From Agrobacterium tumefaciens (GTDB taxonomy: Bacteria > Pseudomonadota > Alphaproteobacteria > Rhizobiales > Rhizobiaceae): a stretch of 64,000 nucleotides of DNA. Position numbers and translations under genes: made by a program. The notes under the pieces were generated by a model that had not been told where the DNA came from, made no database searches, and worked only from the letters and a program-made list of their open reading frames with translations. Below are positions 43,434-53,795 of this stretch, one piece after another. Each line of letters begins with the position of its first letter. Positions within the stretch are counted from its first letter, which is position 1. The stretch lies in assembly GCF_017726655.1 (NCBI RefSeq), contig NZ_CP072309.1, forward strand, positions 1 to 64,000, given 5' to 3'.

Positions 43434-45685
43434 CAGAAAACTTTCGTTAGCGACACGGCGAAAGTGCGTCCGCGCCCCTTGTAGTCGAACACGGCCTCGT
43501 TTGCTAAAGCCCCGTAAAGAGCGTTGGCGCGAGCGCCCCATATAGTCGAGTAATCCTTGTCGAAGAGGTTCATCACGCCGAAGCGCAGCGTCGTCTCCTG
43601 AGCTTCGAAACGATACGCGCCGGTTAGATCAAACAGGGTGTAACCATCGATCGTCCGCCTGTCATCGTCACTGAGGCTGAAGACATGCTGCCCGGCAAGC
43701 TTGACGTTGAAGTTATCTTTCGTCCAGCCGACATAACCGCCAAGTTTGGAAACACTGGCACTGCCGATGCTTTCCTTTTCCCACTGACCGTCGCTTTTTA
43801 TTTCCGACTTCACCCAATGCGCTGATGTGCCAACGTCGAAGCCGTAATCCAGTTTCGCGCTGGCGTTCGCCTCAATACCATAGACGCGTCGTTCACGATC
43901 AACCACATCAACGGCCAAGGTCGTGCGGTTAAGCTCGATGGATCGGTTGGAGAGCGAATAATATGCCGCCGTTTCGAAGCTATATGTATCGTCATTGAAG
44001 CGATAACCAACTTCGAAGGAGTTCGTTTTGATCGCCTGAAGTGCCGAGTCGCCCACGTTGACGCTGTTCAAGAGGACATAACGGCCGCCGACGAGCCTGT
44101 AGCTGCCGATCCCGTAATATTTCGCCGGATCAGGCAGCTCGAAGCCCTGGCTGAAATTGGCATAGACCTGCTGCGCGTCGGTCAATTCATAGGTCGCGCC
44201 TGCGTTGAACAAGGCGGCATCGTAACTGACGTCGCCGCCGGGGATGCTATCAACGGAGGAACCGACCCTGTTCAGGACGGCGACCTGCTGTGCCGCTCCG
44301 GCGAAGCTGGAGACATCGGTGGTAACATATTGATAACGCACCCCGCCGTTGACCGTCAGCCGATCTGTCGCCTCATAAGATCCCTGGATGAAACCGGCAA
44401 CGGTCGAGACATCAATATCGGGGTAGAGTCCCGTTATGCCGCGTGTCTTGAAGTCCATGGCCCCAGTCGTTGCAACGCTGAGGAAATCGAAGACATTTTG
44501 TTTGGAACTCAGCGAATCCCGGTCGGCGTCGATGCCGTAGGTAACCTTCAGCCCGTCCAGAGGCTCCGAGATCATCGCTGCCTTCAGGCTGTAATAATCG
44601 GTATCCTGCGAGCTGCCGCCGAAATAGACGAAGGGAGAGAAAATCGCGCTGCCGGGGAAAGGGTGAAACCGGATTTCTTCCCGTCGGAAGCTGCCCTGCA
44701 GAAGAAGCTCCTGGCCTAAGAAGTCATTGTCGGTATAGGTCGCGTTGACCATCGTGCGACGCGTTCGGGGATTGAAATCCGACCGGTATCCATCCCGCGT
44801 TTCGACCAGTTTGGAATTGCGTATGCCGGCAAGCCCCGCGCCAAGATAAAGCCCAAATGGCGAATCCTGTGCGCTGTCGTAAAATTGGCCTGATACTTCG
44901 AGGCGTCTGTTGTCGTCAAACTGAAGGCCGACAGTACCCATGAAATCGACGCGCTTGTTAAAAGCGGTGGATGTCTGGGTGATATCAGGCGTGAGCATCG
45001 TGCCGGAGCCGTCGTAAAAGGCACCTGTCTGGTTACCGGCAATGGCGAAACGCGCGTCCCAGTTTTCGCTGTTATAGGTCACCGCACCCGCACCATTGCG
45101 GTCAATGTCGCGGGTGTGCCCAAAGCCGCTGCCGAGGCCAGCCGTCACTTCGCCATGCAGACCTTCCGGCGCATCCTTGCCCTTCTTCGTGATGATGTTG
45201 ATGACGCCGCCTGTCGCATTGCCGCCATAGATCGCCGTTGCACCGGACAGGACCTCCACGCGCTCGATATTGAAGGGGTCTATGGAATCGAATTGGCGAC
45301 TGAGCGAGCGGGCCGAGTTCATCGAAACACCATCGATAAGAATGAGGGCCGTGCGTCCTCGCAGGTTCTGGCCGTAAGCCGTGCGCGCGCCTTCGCTCGC
45401 GGGATCGAAGCTTGGAACTTTCTCGGCGAGAATCTGCTGTAGCGACTTGCCCGAGCGGGCCTCAGTCTCGATGGCCTGTGCATCGACGACATAAATCGTT
45501 CGCGCCGTTCGCGAAATCTGCTGGGGTATACGGCTGCCGGTCACGACGATCGGCTGCAGCACCGTCGAACCGCTGTTTGGTTGCTCGCTCTGCGATGCAT
45601 CCTGCGCCTGCGCCCGGCTGGTGCCGCCACCAATTGCAACGACGATAGCCAGAAGACTAACGCCGACATTCCACTTTCCGATCAT
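43433..45685 (-). CDS. rhtA: TonB-dependent ferric-rhizobactin receptor
   Basis: 750 residues with a Sec signal peptide (about 27 residues, ending TSRAQAQ). The plug domain includes VVTGSRIPQQISRTARTIYV (TonB box region close by), LRGRTALILIDGV and GNATGGVINIITKKG. A 22-strand barrel closes with the expected terminal aromatic residue (SLTKVF). Imports the ferric siderophore through the outer membrane using TonB energy. The name rests on its place in a complete rhizobactin cluster, next to the AraC activator. The start is the ATG after the divergent promoter region that also serves rhrA. The stop overlaps the following acyltransferase gene. Confidence 0.9.
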   Translation of the reverse strand: MIGKWNVGVSLLAIVVAIGGGTSRAQAQDASQSEQPNSGSTVLQPIVVTGSRIPQQISRTARTIYVVDAQAIETEARSGKSLQQILAEKVPSFDPASEGARTAYGQNLRGRTALILIDGVSMNSARSLSRQFDSIDPFNIERVEVLSGATAIYGGNATGGVINIITKKGKDAPEGLHGEVTAGLGSGFGHTRDIDRNGAGAVTYNSENWDARFAIAGNQTGAFYDGSGTMLTPDITQTSTAFNKRVDFMGTVGLQFDDNRRLEVSGQFYDSAQDSPFGLYLGAGLAGIRNSKLVETRDGYRSDFNPRTRRTMVNATYTDNDFLGQELLLQGSFRREEIRFHPFPGSAIFSPFVYFGGSSQDTDYYSLKAAMISEPLDGLKVTYGIDADRDSLSSKQNVFDFLSVATTGAMDFKTRGITGLYPDIDVSTVAGFIQGSYEATDRLTVNGGVRYQYVTTDVSSFAGAAQQVAVLNRVGSSVDSIPGGDVSYDAALFNAGATYELTDAQQVYANFSQGFELPDPAKYYGIGSYRLVGGRYVLLNSVNVGDSALQAIKTNSFEVGYRFNDDTYSFETAAYYSLSNRSIELNRTTLAVDVVDRERRVYGIEANASAKLDYGFDVGTSAHWVKSEIKSDGQWEKESIGSASVSKLGGYVGWTKDNFNVKLAGQHVFSLSDDDRRTIDGYTLFDLTGAYRFEAQETTLRFGVMNLFDKDYSTIWGARANALYGALANEAVFDYKGRGRTFAVSLTKVF

Positions 45686-45781
45686 GTCGCCCCCAATGCG
45701 AAAAAAATATCTCCGGGTTAGTCCAACCGGGAAGAATACAAGACTATTTTTATCATGTTTTATGCGCTATGAAACGGCCGG

Positions 45782-45802
45782 GCTTGGATGGGGACGAACC
45801 CG
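45782..45802. promoter_or_regulatory. candidate RhrA operator between rhtA and rhrA
   Basis: GCTTGGAT-N5-CGAACCCG. The same two 8-bp half sites with the same spacing recur at 56580-56600 in front of rhtX. The start lies 97 bases upstream of rhtA and the end 47 bases upstream of rhrA. TTTGGAT at 45804-45810 repeats the first half site 21 bp further on, a spacing liked by AraC-type activators. Confidence 0.6.
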
Positions 45803-45849
45803 ATTTGGATAGATGCGAACATCAACAGAAAAGACAGGTTTGATTTTTC

Positions 45850-46797
45850 ATGGAAGTGATCCGACCCTTGAAACTTGGAACCCTTACCCTGCCCGATTCA
45901 GAAAGCAGGCTGGTCTGCCGCACGATACTTCTGGATATGCTGGGAGAAGCAACGATAACCGTCGAAGACGGTGATCTGGCAGGCGTGACCGGCCTTGTCT
46001 GGAAACATCAGGAACTGTCGCTGGCCACCGTTTACCTGCCAAGGACCGCATTGCGTCTGACTGCATATGGGGTGGGCAGGCCTGATATCGTGATGTTGAG
46101 GGCGACGGACGGGCCGTTGATCGTTCATCATCGCAAACAGAGCTTCGAGATGGCACCGCGTGATGTCATCCTCCTTCCCTCCGACATGATGTCGGAAATC
46201 GTTCTGCCCGAAGGCGGGCGCCTCGACTGCGCGCATCTTCCCCACGCCGGCATTACGCTCGCGCGGAAATCCGTCGACCGGATTTTGTTGCGGCCGTTTT
46301 CAGCAGAATGCCTGCCGTTACAGCTCCTGACCAACTATGCGGGTTATCTGCTGCGCCAGGACCATCAGGACAAGGAGCACGCCAGCATGATGGTGGCTCA
46401 CTTCTATTCGCTGCTGCCCGTTCTCGCCCAATACGTGGCCGAGGCGGCACCTTCGGCAGTGCCGCAGAGCCGGCTTGAGGCAATCAAAGGGATGATCGAG
46501 GAAAATCTGGCCGATGGCTCGTTTTCCATTGCCGATGTGTCACAGGCCGAGGGGATCACACCGCGCGCGATCCAAAAGCTTTTCAGCAAGGCGGGAACCA
46601 CCTTTTCACGCTACGTGCTGGAGCGGCGGCTGGTGCTCGCCAAAACCCGAATTCTTTCCGATAATGCCGCAACGCCAATCAGCCAGATCGTCTACAGCGT
46701 GGGTTTCAACGACCTGTCCTATTTCAATCGTACTTTCCGCAGCCGCTACGGCATACGCCCGACGGATTTGCGCCGCATGACGACGCAAACCGTTTGA
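45850..46797 (+). CDS. rhrA: AraC-family activator of the siderophore genes
   Basis: 315 residues. The amino-terminal 200 residues form a ligand/dimer domain similar to other siderophore regulators. Two helix-turn-helix units follow: SIADVSQAEGITPRAIQKLF and ISQIVYSVGFNDLSYFNRTF, ending RSRYGIRPTDLRRM. RhrA in Sinorhizobium activates rhb and rht genes under iron limitation. This one sits at the same place, divergent from rhtA and converging on rhbF. The shared 21-bp motif before rhtX and before rhtA/rhrA is its most likely binding site. Confidence 0.88.
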   Translation: MEVIRPLKLGTLTLPDSESRLVCRTILLDMLGEATITVEDGDLAGVTGLVWKHQELSLATVYLPRTALRLTAYGVGRPDIVMLRATDGPLIVHHRKQSFEMAPRDVILLPSDMMSEIVLPEGGRLDCAHLPHAGITLARKSVDRILLRPFSAECLPLQLLTNYAGYLLRQDHQDKEHASMMVAHFYSLLPVLAQYVAEAAPSAVPQSRLEAIKGMIEENLADGSFSIADVSQAEGITPRAIQKLFSKAGTTFSRYVLERRLVLAKTRILSDNAATPISQIVYSVGFNDLSYFNRTFRSRYGIRPTDLRRMTTQTV

Positions 46798-46830
46798 TAC
46801 GTTGAAACCTTCGAACCGATTGCCGGCTCG

Positions 46831-48636
46831 TCAGGCTGCGTCTTTCTTCCGGTCGAAATGGACGAGAGGATTGTTGACCATGCCCTGGAAATCCGGCACC
46901 GGCCGCTCGTCATCGTCGGCATAACCATGGGTGAACAGGCGCACGCGATTCAGGCAAAGGCGGGGATACTCATCTGCGAACAGATCGAAGATTGCGAAAC
47001 GTGCAGCCATGTCTGGGAAACGGGCTTGATAGCGCCTGACGCTTTCTCCAGCCAGCGTCCAGAACGCCTCCTCCGACAGGCCCGACCTCTTGTCCAGCAG
47101 CACCGACATGTAACGGAAGACGCAGATGAACAGCGTTGTCTGGATGAAGTGCATCAGGAAATCAGCCGGCAGGCGCAGCAGCACATCCTGAACCTCCTTC
47201 GGCAGGCTGTCGCTTTCAGGGAAATTAAGATCGCAGACGATGACATCGTCGATGAAGTCGCGCAACGCCAACCGCACCGGTAGCCCGTCCTTCAGGATAA
47301 CCGTCGCGTTCTGCCCGTGGGCGGAAAAGGCAAGGCCATGACGGGCAAGGAGGTGGTAAACCGGAGGCAGCACGACATCAAAGAACCGCCCCAGCCAGCT
47401 TTCGACGCTGACCCCCGCTTTTTCCGCCAGCGCCTGCACCACCGGCTTGCCATCGCTACCGGCATGCATGAATGCGGCGAGCGGCATGCCGGTTTCACCG
47501 GGCTTCAAATGTCCTTGTAGACTATCGCGCCACAGGCATCCAAGCATCTCGTTAAACTGATAAGGCGCGCCGGGAACCTTCGAAAATTGCGGATGCGTAT
47601 AATGCATGCCTGCCCGCTCTCCCAGAAGCGCGAGATCGCAATCTTTCGAGAGGAAAGCGTCATCCTTCAGGAGGTCATCAAGCCAGGTCGTGAACGGCGC
47701 AGCCGTCAGCGCCCGCTTTCCGGGAATACCGCGATAGACCGCCGTATTGAGGATTGTCATGCACAGTTTGAGCGTCGGTTTTGCAGGAGTGCTGACGTTC
47801 GAAAGGGTGCGGACAGATTGCTGCGGCAGATACAGGTCGTCTCCCTCCCCCAGAAGCACGATATGCCCCGAAGAAATATCCGCTGCAAAGTGCGGCAAGA
47901 TCATATGGTCCCACTGCCACGGGTGAACCGGCATGATATGATGGGTCTCGGTCGAGAACCCAGCAGAATTCAGCCTGCCAACAAATGACTCGTAGAGCGT
48001 CTCACCAATTGCCTCGGCCACCAGCCGTTCGTTTGTCAGCCCCGCCTCACCAGCGAAGGACGCCCGCTCGCGGCTTACGCCGATCCAGACGATCTTCAAT
48101 GGCGACCGGTTTTCCGGGGTATAAGCAAGATAGTCCGCGTAACCGAGGCCGATCCGACCTTTGCTGACAGTGACCCAAGGATGTCCGGTCATCTCGCCTT
48201 CCATACGGATATCATCGAGCTCGGCGAGCTCTGCACCGGTCTTGCCGGCACGGGCTGCGATGTGAGCATCGGAGACGAGGGTATTGCCAAGCTCACGGAT
48301 GAAATGCGCTGTCGTCATGGGCTTGACGCCCAGTTCCGGCAGCACCTCTGCGCAGAAGGCCAGCGGATCATGAACCGGCGTGCTGATACCATTAGCATGT
48401 CTCAGAATGCTCTGGGGTTCGACCGAGAGATTATCGAAGACATATTGCTTGGCCTTGAAACTGTAGGAAGCCGCCGAAAAGTCGATCCGATAGTGACCCG
48501 GCTTGTCGGACGTTACCGGGAAAACACGTTCATAGGCGAATTCCTCGATAACCTTGGCGAGCAATCGGCGGGAAGTTTCTTTCCAAAGGGACGGCGCAAA
48601 GGCGGGGCGATAAAGCGTGTCAAACGGCGCGGGCAT
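46831..48636 (-). CDS. rhbF: IucC-type NIS siderophore synthetase
   Basis: 601 residues from ATG 48636 (AGGAG before it), which overlaps the end of rhbE by 17 bases. A frame to 48801 is open but its start part is antisense-like. IucA/IucC family: HPWQWDHMILPHF is the conserved His-containing substrate segment. SVRTLSNVSTPAKPTLKLCM and AFSAHGQNATVILKDGLPVR mark the ATP/citrate site. VVLPPVYHLLARHGLA and a FhuF-like end follow. Joins the second N-hydroxy-N-acetyl-diaminopropane to the citrate half-product in rhizobactin assembly. Last gene of the operon; it converges on rhrA. Confidence 0.9.
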   Translation of the reverse strand: MPAPFDTLYRPAFAPSLWKETSRRLLAKVIEEFAYERVFPVTSDKPGHYRIDFSAASYSFKAKQYVFDNLSVEPQSILRHANGISTPVHDPLAFCAEVLPELGVKPMTTAHFIRELGNTLVSDAHIAARAGKTGAELAELDDIRMEGEMTGHPWVTVSKGRIGLGYADYLAYTPENRSPLKIVWIGVSRERASFAGEAGLTNERLVAEAIGETLYESFVGRLNSAGFSTETHHIMPVHPWQWDHMILPHFAADISSGHIVLLGEGDDLYLPQQSVRTLSNVSTPAKPTLKLCMTILNTAVYRGIPGKRALTAAPFTTWLDDLLKDDAFLSKDCDLALLGERAGMHYTHPQFSKVPGAPYQFNEMLGCLWRDSLQGHLKPGETGMPLAAFMHAGSDGKPVVQALAEKAGVSVESWLGRFFDVVLPPVYHLLARHGLAFSAHGQNATVILKDGLPVRLALRDFIDDVIVCDLNFPESDSLPKEVQDVLLRLPADFLMHFIQTTLFICVFRYMSVLLDKRSGLSEEAFWTLAGESVRRYQARFPDMAARFAIFDLFADEYPRLCLNRVRLFTHGYADDDERPVPDFQGMVNNPLVHFDRKKDAA

Positions 48637-49990
48637 AGACGTCTCCTGAAATTGTCGAGGACGGGGCGTGGTCTTTCGGAATTGCGAAATCCTGGAAGGC
48701 AGATCGCGCATTGACTCGGTAGTGTTCTCTTTGGAGCAACTGATTGATGATGACAGCGTTGCGGAACGCGCCGAGGCCAAGGTCCGGCGCGCCAACGCCA
48801 TGCTGGAAGGTTTCGGCGTTTTGGACGAAAATCGCTCCTGCGCCGCCGTCGCGTCGTCTGGCGCGGAAATCAGCGTCGACGATCAAGTCGCCACCGTCAC
48901 AGGTTTCCAGCATCTGCTCCTTCAACCCGTCCAGCCATTGCGGCCACGCGTGGCGATAGCCGGTTGCCGCAACGACCGCATCAGCCTCGACAGCACTTTC
49001 CTCGCCGGAAAGATTGTGCCGCAGACCGATCTTCAGTCCACCAGAAAACCCGGATGATCGGATATCGGTGACATCGCAGTTGGGCGCGAGCGACAGGCCC
49101 GGATCTCGCCCACCGATGGAGCGCTCGTAGAGCAGGTCGAAGATATCCCCAATCGTCGAAAAGCTGATGCCTTTGTATAATAATCCTTGATCGGCAACCG
49201 TCTGCCGTCGTGTCGTACGCGGCAGCCTGTGGAACTCGCGCATGTAGTCGGGCGTGAAATATTCCAATCCGAGCTTGGAATATTCCATGGGGAAGAAACC
49301 CGCCGAGCGGGTGATCCAGCGAATTGATGCTCCTGCCGCCACCCTTTGCGGTGTCAGTTCGCTAAAGAGCGCGAGCACACATTCAGCGGCACTTTGGCCC
49401 GATCCTATCACGGTCACCCGACGGGCTTTCATCAACTCCGCCTTGCGCTTGGCAAATTCGGCGGAATGGAAAACCGGCGAGTTGGCATTCAACCCTGACC
49501 ACTTCGGTAGGTAGGGAGACGTTCCAATCCCTATGGCGATATTGCGGCTTCGATAGCTGCGCGTCGTGCCGCCCAAAGCGGAGGTTTCAGTTACGAACGT
49601 ATCGGTCGCAGCGTCGTGCCGCACGTCGGCAACCGTTTCGCCGAACCGGCAGCTATCGAGCTGCTGAGAGGCCCAACGGCAATAATCATCATATTCCTGG
49701 CGCGGGATCAGGAAATTCTCATAGAAGTAGAATTTATAAAGACGGTCGTGGGCGGCCAGATAGTTGAGGAAGCTCAGGCGGTGCGTCGGATCCGCCATCG
49801 AAACGAGGTCCGCAAGAAACGGCACCTGCAACGTCGTTCCCGGCAGGATGAGCCCCTCATGCCAGCGGAAACCAGGTTTGCGCTCCAGGAACGTTGCCGA
49901 AACCTGGGGGTGCGAGGAGAGAAGCGAGGCGAGGCCAAGATTGAAAGGCCCGATACCGATACCGGTAAGATCGAGTGTGGTCATGGTCAT
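48620..49990 (-). CDS. rhbE: diaminopropane N-monooxygenase (lysine/ornithine hydroxylase family)
   Basis: 456 residues. FAD-binding [15 protein letters not shown] is at the start, NADPH-binding [16 protein letters not shown] lies near residue 200, and [12 protein letters not shown] is the family ATGY motif. A closing region [19 protein letters not shown] follows. Catalyses N-hydroxylation, here presumably of 1,3-diaminopropane as in rhizobactin/schizokinen-type pathways. Start at 49990 or two codons later. The start overlaps the end of rhbD by 4 bases. Needs FAD, NADPH and oxygen. Confidence 0.92.
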   Translation of the reverse strand: MTMTTLDLTGIGIGPFNLGLASLLSSHPQVSATFLERKPGFRWHEGLILPGTTLQVPFLADLVSMADPTHRLSFLNYLAAHDRLYKFYFYENFLIPRQEYDDYCRWASQQLDSCRFGETVADVRHDAATDTFVTETSALGGTTRSYRSRNIAIGIGTSPYLPKWSGLNANSPVFHSAEFAKRKAELMKARRVTVIGSGQSAAECVLALFSELTPQRVAAGASIRWITRSAGFFPMEYSKLGLEYFTPDYMREFHRLPRTTRRQTVADQGLLYKGISFSTIGDIFDLLYERSIGGRDPGLSLAPNCDVTDIRSSGFSGGLKIGLRHNLSGEESAVEADAVVAATGYRHAWPQWLDGLKEQMLETCDGGDLIVDADFRARRRDGGAGAIFVQNAETFQHGVGAPDLGLGAFRNAVIINQLLQREHYRVNARSAFQDFAIPKDHAPSSTISGDVYARAV

Positions 49991-50577
49991 AGTCCAAATT
50001 GTTCGATGAAGCGCTGTCGATGGCAGAACATCAGTTTGGCGCGTTTATCTGGCAGGTCGATTTCCCCCTGCTCCTCGAAGGCGCAAACCGGCGCATAACG
50101 CAGCAAACGCCGCGCCTCGACGCTCGGCTCACCCACGACCTTTTCCGTGGCGGGATCATCGAGAAAAAGGAAACGCGTAAACGCACGGATCACCGCAGGC
50201 GCGATGCCTCGCCCAAAAAAGGAAGGCTCTCCCACCAGCATGTGCCAGCCGCGATCCTTGTCGGCAGCGGCATAATGGCGGCCGAGAATATCGTCCTTGG
50301 CCCAATAGGCCTCCCAATAGCTCATGGGTGTGCCATCGATGAAGCCGATATACGGATCCTGATGCGGGTCAGCCAGATTGGCGTCGATATAGGCGGCAAT
50401 ATGCTCTTTCGGCTTCGCCATCTTCCATTGCGGCACGACATGGCCCTGGTTCATCCAGCGCCACAACAGGTCAAGGTCGCGCCCCTTGTCCAGCAGCCTG
50501 AAGCTGATCGTCTTGCCGATATCCGGATCGTATCGGGAATAGGCAAAGCCGGCGCCAGTCGTGGTCAGGTTATCCAT
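49987..50577 (-). CDS. rhbD: N-hydroxydiaminopropane acetyltransferase
   Basis: 196 residues from ATG 50577, which overlaps the end of rhbC by 8 bases. A longer frame upstream lies in rhbC and is not used. AlcB/IucB-type [40 protein letters not shown], and the acetyl-CoA-binding [20 protein letters not shown]. Acetylates the hydroxylamine to give the hydroxamate that will bind iron. Its fold is the same as the tail of the large acyltransferase at 42330-43433, so the cluster holds two enzymes of this class. Confidence 0.9.
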   Translation of the reverse strand: MDNLTTTGAGFAYSRYDPDIGKTISFRLLDKGRDLDLLWRWMNQGHVVPQWKMAKPKEHIAAYIDANLADPHQDPYIGFIDGTPMSYWEAYWAKDDILGRHYAAADKDRGWHMLVGEPSFFGRGIAPAVIRAFTRFLFLDDPATEKVVGEPSVEARRLLRYAPVCAFEEQGEIDLPDKRAKLMFCHRQRFIEQFGL

Positions 50578-52324
50578 GAGCCTGCGCCCGCGCATGCTGA
50601 AACAGTGGATTGTCGATTTGCAGATAGACCGATTGCGTTTCCAGCGGCCCCACCAGTTCATCCATCTGCGCAAGCCGCGTCTTGAGATTGGCCTTGCACT
50701 GCAAAACGGGCGCCAGCATCTTTTCCACCAGACGGGACTGTCCGCCTTCTTCAGCGTTGAGTTTGACAAGCGCTGCGCGCAACTGCGAAATCAAGGCCTC
50801 TTCCTCGATCAGGCCCTCACGGCCCAGAGCCCCGACCATGCCGAGAACGGAATTGATGAAGGCGTAATAGAGGATGCGCTCATCGACCGGCTCCTCGCCG
50901 AAGACGGACTCGCTGCGGACCCCAATGCCCGGAATAGCAGCATTCAGCGCCAGATGGCCGCGCTCGTGGTGGAAGAAACCCTGGTTATCGCGATAGAACG
51001 CGGCAACGGGATAACCATCGGCAATTTCGAGCAACATGTTCTGTTGATGGGCTTCAATGGCAATGCCATGACGCAGGTAAAGAGCAAATACCGGCGTCAC
51101 GAAAACCGTCAGGAACCGTGAGAACCAGTCCGCAGCGACCGCTGCCACCGGGCGGCCCTCCATTTCCGCCCGCCTGCGGATCAACGCACCCAACCTGCTG
51201 CCACGTTCCGGCAGGTGCTCGCATAATGCGGCGAGCAGACTGACGTTGCGGCCAACGTCGTCATCATGGAACGGATTTTCACGCATCGTGGCGGAAAGAC
51301 CGTCGATCACGCCGCCATTGACCGAAACACCCACATAGGCAGGGTCCGGCATGAAATTCAGGCCCGGATAATCCGATTTCAGGTCCTGCCACAAATGGCT
51401 TGCCCGGAAGCGATACATGTCATCGCCCCGGAGCAGTTCGCGGGCAAGGTTGACCCTCACCGAATTGGTGATGCCGATACCGAGCGATAGTTTCAACATA
51501 AAGGGTGCATCCGGCCGGTAGAGCGTGCGCACGGAGGAGGTAGGAAACCATGGTTTGCCCGCCTCGCCGCAGTCCACGATTTTACCGGCGGCTACCAGGG
51601 CTGCCACATCCGCCTGTTTGAGCATGGCGTCCGCCTGCCAGGGATGTACCGGCAAGAACGCGAAGTCACCCTTGGGCAGGCTGGTACGCAGAGCAGCCAA
51701 CGTTTCGCCGTCCACGGCATCAAGCCACTCTTCGGCAGCGGCCGACCCATCTGAATGGCCTGTGTGATAAACGTCCCGTGCAACGGCGAACCAGCGCAGC
51801 GGAAAGCTTGCGGCAAATTCGGGCGAGTAGCGTCTGCCCTCCTCTTCTGTCATGCCTTCGCGACTTTTAGGGCAAGGGTGTATTCCGTGACCGGCAATCA
51901 GTCCCTGCTCCGCTTCGATGAAGGAGACATGGTCGCCAATAAGCTCGGAAAGATCATTCTCGCGCGCGTGAAGCGCAGCCTCCACCAACAAACGGCTGGA
52001 ATGGGTGCGAGCCAGAAGATCTTTGCGTCCCTCTTCGCTGGCAGTAGCCTCGACGCGCTCGACGATGATGTCGATCGCACGTTCCGGGCTGATCGTGTTC
52101 GTACCGGCGTCATCGCTCAGCACCAGCGGCTCGCCGAAGAGATGATGGCCCGTCGCGGAGCGATAGAGTATCGGCACCCTAAGGCTGCCGCCGTTATCGG
52201 GAAAATCCAGCGTCAGCTTTTGTCTGCCACTGTCGTGCCCCCATATGCAATGCTCGGTATATTCGCGAGCCACGCAATTGAGCAAGGATCGAAGCGCAAG
52301 GGTTGCGGCTTTACGGGCATACAT
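50570..52324 (-). CDS. rhbC: IucA-type NIS siderophore synthetase
   Basis: 584 residues from ATG 52324, overlapping the end of rhbB by 14 bases. Conserved parts: [21 protein letters not shown] with the His segment, [20 protein letters not shown], and [21 protein letters not shown] FhuF-like end follows. Condenses citrate with the first N-acetyl-N-hydroxy-diaminopropane, with ATP as activator, as IucA does in aerobactin synthesis. IucA-like and IucC-like members are clearly different proteins here (rhbC and rhbF). Confidence 0.9.
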   Translation of the reverse strand: MYARKAATLALRSLLNCVAREYTEHCIWGHDSGRQKLTLDFPDNGGSLRVPILYRSATGHHLFGEPLVLSDDAGTNTISPERAIDIIVERVEATASEEGRKDLLARTHSSRLLVEAALHARENDLSELIGDHVSFIEAEQGLIAGHGIHPCPKSREGMTEEEGRRYSPEFAASFPLRWFAVARDVYHTGHSDGSAAAEEWLDAVDGETLAALRTSLPKGDFAFLPVHPWQADAMLKQADVAALVAAGKIVDCGEAGKPWFPTSSVRTLYRPDAPFMLKLSLGIGITNSVRVNLARELLRGDDMYRFRASHLWQDLKSDYPGLNFMPDPAYVGVSVNGGVIDGLSATMRENPFHDDDVGRNVSLLAALCEHLPERGSRLGALIRRRAEMEGRPVAAVAADWFSRFLTVFVTPVFALYLRHGIAIEAHQQNMLLEIADGYPVAAFYRDNQGFFHHERGHLALNAAIPGIGVRSESVFGEEPVDERILYYAFINSVLGMVGALGREGLIEEEALISQLRAALVKLNAEEGGQSRLVEKMLAPVLQCKANLKTRLAQMDELVGPLETQSVYLQIDNPLFQHARAQAHG

Positions 52325-53795
52325 GGTCGTTCTCCAGTTCGCGCGCCATCTCTCCAACCGCGTCCAGAACGCGGCCAATGACGTCGGGTGTGGAATGGGG
52401 ATTAAGAAGCGTCAGTTTAAAATGGACCCGTCCGCCAAGAACGGTGGTAGCAAGAGCAGCAATGCCCTTTCGAAAAAGTTTAGCGCGAACGGCAAGCGTC
52501 ACTTCGTCGGAACGCTCCGGCCCATGTGGCGAAACATAACGAAAAAGCACCGTCGACAATTCCGGCTCCTGCGCAAGATGAAGATAATCACGCATTCGCA
52601 CAGCCCCGGCTGCTGCCTTCGTATTGTCGAGCGTCTTCGAGATCAGCTCGTCGAGACCGTCAAGCCCGATAGAGCGTAACGTCATAAGCACCTTCAGTGC
52701 GTCGCTGCGGCGGGTCGTCTGCACCGACGACTCCACGTAGTTGGGGACATCACCGAAAATAGACACTTCGGGATTAAGGTAATCTGCCTTCGTCGCAAGC
52801 GGCGAAAAGTGGATGCGCTCACCAAGAAGCAGGGCGCCACAGCTGATCGGCTGGAACAGCATCTTGTGAAAATCCAGCGCGATCGAATCAGCCCGCTCTA
52901 TTCCACGAAGGCGATGGCGATAGTTTGAAAACAGAAGTCCCCCGCCGTAGGCCGCATCCACATGGAGCCATAAGCCGTGTTCCTTCGCTATATCGGCGAT
53001 ACCCTCCAGCGGGTCGATCGCGCCGAGGTCTGTTGTGCCCGCCGTCGCCACCACAGCAACCAGCGGCCGTCCCTGTGCAGCCGTTTCAGCGATTGCCCGT
53101 TGGAGGGCGGGAACTGACATGCGGCCTTCGTCATCCGTCGCAATGGTCAGGACCGCGTCCTTCGCGAAACCGAGAAGGGAGGCGCTTTTCTGGATACTGA
53201 AATGCGACTGTTCCGAGGTGAAGATGACACCGTTCCGCCGAACCGCGAGCCCCTGCTTCTCTGCTGCAAGATAGAGGGCTGTCATGTTGGACTGACTACC
53301 ACCGCTGGTGAAACTTCCACCTGCCGTTTCTGGCAATCCCATAAAACCTGTCAGCCAAGAAAGCACCCGTTCCTCGACCAGCGTCGCGAATGGTGACTGG
53401 TCCCAGGAATCGAGGGACTGGTTTGTGGCGGAAATCAGCACTTCCGCTGCGAGAGCCGGAATCGCCACTGGGCAATGGAGATGTGCCATGGTGGCGGGAT
53501 TGCCCACGTCCAGCGCATGCCGCACAGCCGGAACGCCGACATGCTCAAGCGCCGCGGAAACGCCGGTTCCCCGGTTCGGGCAGACATCAAACGTCGCCAG
53601 GAAGCCGCGGATATCGTCGGCTTCGACACCGGAGTGAATGTCAGCCCGGATGGCGTTTTCGGTGATCATCGTTACCGCGGTCATCATCGCCTGACGATAA
53701 GCCCTGAGCGCGGGGTCCCCTGGGCCAAGGATCGCGGTGGACAACGCGTCCTCTGCCACGTCGACCTGTTTACTGTGTAGCAGGGTAACATTCAT
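52311..53795 (-). CDS. rhbB: L-2,4-diaminobutyrate decarboxylase
   Basis: 494 residues, PLP-dependent group II decarboxylase. LHVDAAYGGGLLFSN gives the Asp that holds the PLP ring nitrogen. ADSIALDFHKMLFQPISCGA contains the PLP lysine (HK). GGSFTSGGSQSNMTALYLAA is the phosphate-binding region. Makes 1,3-diaminopropane from the RhbA product. ATG 53795 overlaps the rhbA stop by 4 bases. Length is that of RhbB and of other DABA decarboxylases. Confidence 0.93.
   Translation of the reverse strand: MNVTLLHSKQVDVAEDALSTAILGPGDPALRAYRQAMMTAVTMITENAIRADIHSGVEADDIRGFLATFDVCPNRGTGVSAALEHVGVPAVRHALDVGNPATMAHLHCPVAIPALAAEVLISATNQSLDSWDQSPFATLVEERVLSWLTGFMGLPETAGGSFTSGGSQSNMTALYLAAEKQGLAVRRNGVIFTSEQSHFSIQKSASLLGFAKDAVLTIATDDEGRMSVPALQRAIAETAAQGRPLVAVVATAGTTDLGAIDPLEGIADIAKEHGLWLHVDAAYGGGLLFSNYRHRLRGIERADSIALDFHKMLFQPISCGALLLGERIHFSPLATKADYLNPEVSIFGDVPNYVESSVQTTRRSDALKVLMTLRSIGLDGLDELISKTLDNTKAAAGAVRMRDYLHLAQEPELSTVLFRYVSPHGPERSDEVTLAVRAKLFRKGIAALATTVLGGRVHFKLTLLNPHSTPDVIGRVLDAVGEMARELENDHVCP

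Noticed and set aside
46798..46830. Short hairpin between rhrA and rhbF as a bidirectional terminator
   Set aside because: Only a 3+3 bp interrupted stem and no T-run, so not strong enough to call.
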